A stretch of 7,187 bases of DNA from Porphyrobacter sp. (lineage in GTDB: Bacteria > Pseudomonadota > Alphaproteobacteria > Sphingomonadales > Sphingomonadaceae), in the NCBI GenBank assembly GCA_021732945.1, contig JAKFWB010000583.1:1-7187 (forward strand), given 5' to 3'. Positions 6,378 to 7,187 of the stretch are shown piece after piece. The position numbers and the translations under genes were made by a program. The notes beneath the pieces were generated by a model. The model saw only the letters and a list, made by a program, of their open reading frames with translations. It did no database searches and had not been told where the DNA came from. Within the stretch, counting starts at the first letter, position 1. Each line of letters opens with the position of its first letter.

Positions 6378-6956
6378 ATGTCAACAAACGCGCAGGTTCA
6401 AAAAAGCAGCCCGAATCGGCTGCGTCGCGGCGTGCGCCTGCTGACCTCGGCGCTAGATCCGCGCGCGTGGTTGCACCTGTTCAAAATCGTGAACTATTAC
6501 AATTACTCACACGTCACCCCGCTGCGGCAAGTGTGCTTTGCTGGGCCGGGCAATGTCAGCCCGGATGCGGTGTTCCAGAATGCGGCGCGGATCGAGATTG
6601 GTCGCCGTGTTCGCATCGGTTCCCGGTGTCACTTGTGGGCCGGGCCCAGTCACGGGCGGATCATCCTTGGCGATGACGTGCTGTTCGGCCCCGATGTGTT
6701 GCTGACGGCGGCGAGCTACCGCCATGATCTGGGTAGCCCAGTCACCGATCAGCCGATGGCAGAAGCCGACATTGTCATTGGCAATGACGTGTGGCTGGCC
6801 ACGCGGGCCATCATCTTGCCGGGGACGACGATCGGCGATGGTTCGATCATCGCTGCCGGAGCAGTGGTCAAAGGCGATTTTCCGCCCATGAGCATCATCG
6901 CAGGATCACCCGCCCGCATTGTCAGTCAGCGCGTGATTGGCCCGCAAGGCGATTGA
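6378..6956 (+). CDS. Hexapeptide-repeat O-acetyltransferase (left-handed beta-helix, WbbJ/LacA-like)
   Basis: A 192-residue enzyme of the trimeric left-handed beta-helix acyltransferase class, expected to transfer acetyl from acetyl-CoA to a sugar hydroxyl in the cytoplasm. Hexapeptide-type repeats run from about 60 to 110 (ARIEIGRRVRIGSRCHLWAG, 70-89; IILGDDVLFGPDV, 95-107) and from 132 to 168 (IVIGNDVWLA, 132-141; TTIGDGSIIAAGAVV, 150-164). H116 in SYRHD (113-117), in the loop after the first repeat block, is the likely catalytic base. The end SIIAGSPARIV (172-182) is the family's closing motif. The basic N-terminal 40 residues are extra and could sit at the membrane. The start has GAAAGG 11 nt upstream, which is a long spacing. 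It is divergent from the spike operon and probably O-acetylates the polysaccharide made by the surrounding genes. The substrate is unknown, and a transfer to another acceptor such as an amino sugar cannot be excluded. Confidence 0.88.
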   Translation: MSTNAQVQKSSPNRLRRGVRLLTSALDPRAWLHLFKIVNYYNYSHVTPLRQVCFAGPGNVSPDAVFQNAARIEIGRRVRIGSRCHLWAGPSHGRIILGDDVLFGPDVLLTAASYRHDLGSPVTDQPMAEADIVIGNDVWLATRAIILPGTTIGDGSIIAAGAVVKGDFPPMSIIAGSPARIVSQRVIGPQGD

Positions 6957-6974
6957 CTTCAGGCCCCGCGTGGC

Positions 6975-6988
6975 GGCTCGATTGAGCC
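6975..6988 (+). terminator. Weak hairpin after the acetyltransferase
   Basis: GGCTC (6975-6979) and GAGCC (6984-6988) form a 5-bp stem with a 4-nt loop, followed by TTTG. It lies 18 nt after the acetyltransferase stop. The short stem and three-T tail make it at best an attenuating terminator before the next gene on the same strand. Confidence 0.25.
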
Positions 6989-7035
6989 TTTGCCGCATGG
7001 GGCAATTCAGTTTATTGGCCGTGGCGATGGCGACA

Positions 7036-7187
7036 ATGACCCAATCCCGAACAGCCTATTCGGCTATGCCAGCGCATGGCCGCGTGAGGCAGGATGATCG
7101 GTTTGTCTATCTGGCCGTGGCGCTGGGTTACGTCATGCTGCTGCCGCCGCAGCTCAACGTGACGATCTTTGGTTCGGTGATCCCGCC
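7036..7187 (+). CDS. Start of a membrane protein, probable O-antigen polymerase/ligase-like, truncated by the window
   Basis: The frame is open to the window edge and gives about 50 residues: a polar N-terminus (MTQSRTAYSAM), then RQDDRF and a hydrophobic first span FVYLAVALGYVMLL, then PPQLNVTIFGSVIPP. A short cytoplasmic tail, one span and a 'P-P-x-L-N-V-x-x-x-G-x-x-x-P' loop resemble the start of Wzy/O-antigen-ligase-like proteins of polysaccharide clusters, which would polymerise the flipped repeat units in the periplasm. The start is unsettled. In-frame ATGs also occur at 6997, 7027 and 7066, and none has a strong ribosome site. I chose 7036 because it gives a typical short N-terminus. 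With only the first tenth or so of the protein present, the function is tentative, while the coding call is supported by the clear membrane span. Confidence 0.45.
   Translation, partial: MTQSRTAYSAMPAHGRVRQDDRFVYLAVALGYVMLLPPQLNVTIFGSVIP

Noticed and set aside
1..7187. CRISPR array, tRNA genes, insertion sequences or attachment repeats
   Set aside because: I found no regularly spaced repeats, cloverleaf-like sequence, transposase-like frame or matching repeats at the cassette borders.

Overview
The window looks like an accessory polysaccharide-biosynthesis region from a GC-rich alphaproteobacterium. Sphingomonadales (for example an Erythrobacteraceae member) is my best guess. This rests on base composition, on tightly coupled gene junctions, and on a small gene that I recognise as the alphaproteobacterial 'spike base protein, RCAP_rcc01079' type. 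No rRNA, tRNA, CRISPR array or insertion sequence is visible.

Layout. Left block, + strand (1-2189): the 3' part of a Wzx/PST-type polysaccharide flippase, a class I SAM-dependent methyltransferase and a GT-A-like glycosyltransferase. They sit in a tight operon (2-nt gap, then a 4-nt ATGA overlap). Middle block, - strand (6227 down to 2227): an 89-residue spike base protein followed, with a one-base TGATG overlap, by a 1243-residue modular fibre or spike protein. The large protein has a probable right-handed beta-helix, a ConA/LamG-like segment, an Ig-like domain and a C-terminal beta domain. The left and middle blocks converge on a perfect 10-bp GC-rich hairpin (2192-2217). Right block, + strand (6378 to the end): a hexapeptide-repeat O-acetyltransferase, divergent from the spike pair across a 150-bp regulatory gap, then the first codons of a membrane protein that resembles an O-antigen polymerase/ligase.

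How the genes may work together. The + strand genes would build, methylate, O-acetylate, flip and polymerise a cell-surface polysaccharide. The - strand pair resembles the Rhodobacter capsulatus gene transfer agent (GTA) head-spike genes ghsA/ghsB (rcc01079/rcc01080), whose products let GTA particles bind the recipient capsule. The main idea from this window is that a receptor-binding spike is carried inside the gene cluster that probably makes its receptor, so that spike specificity and surface sugar would be inherited together. The family resemblance is recognised by eye, and the functional link is inference.
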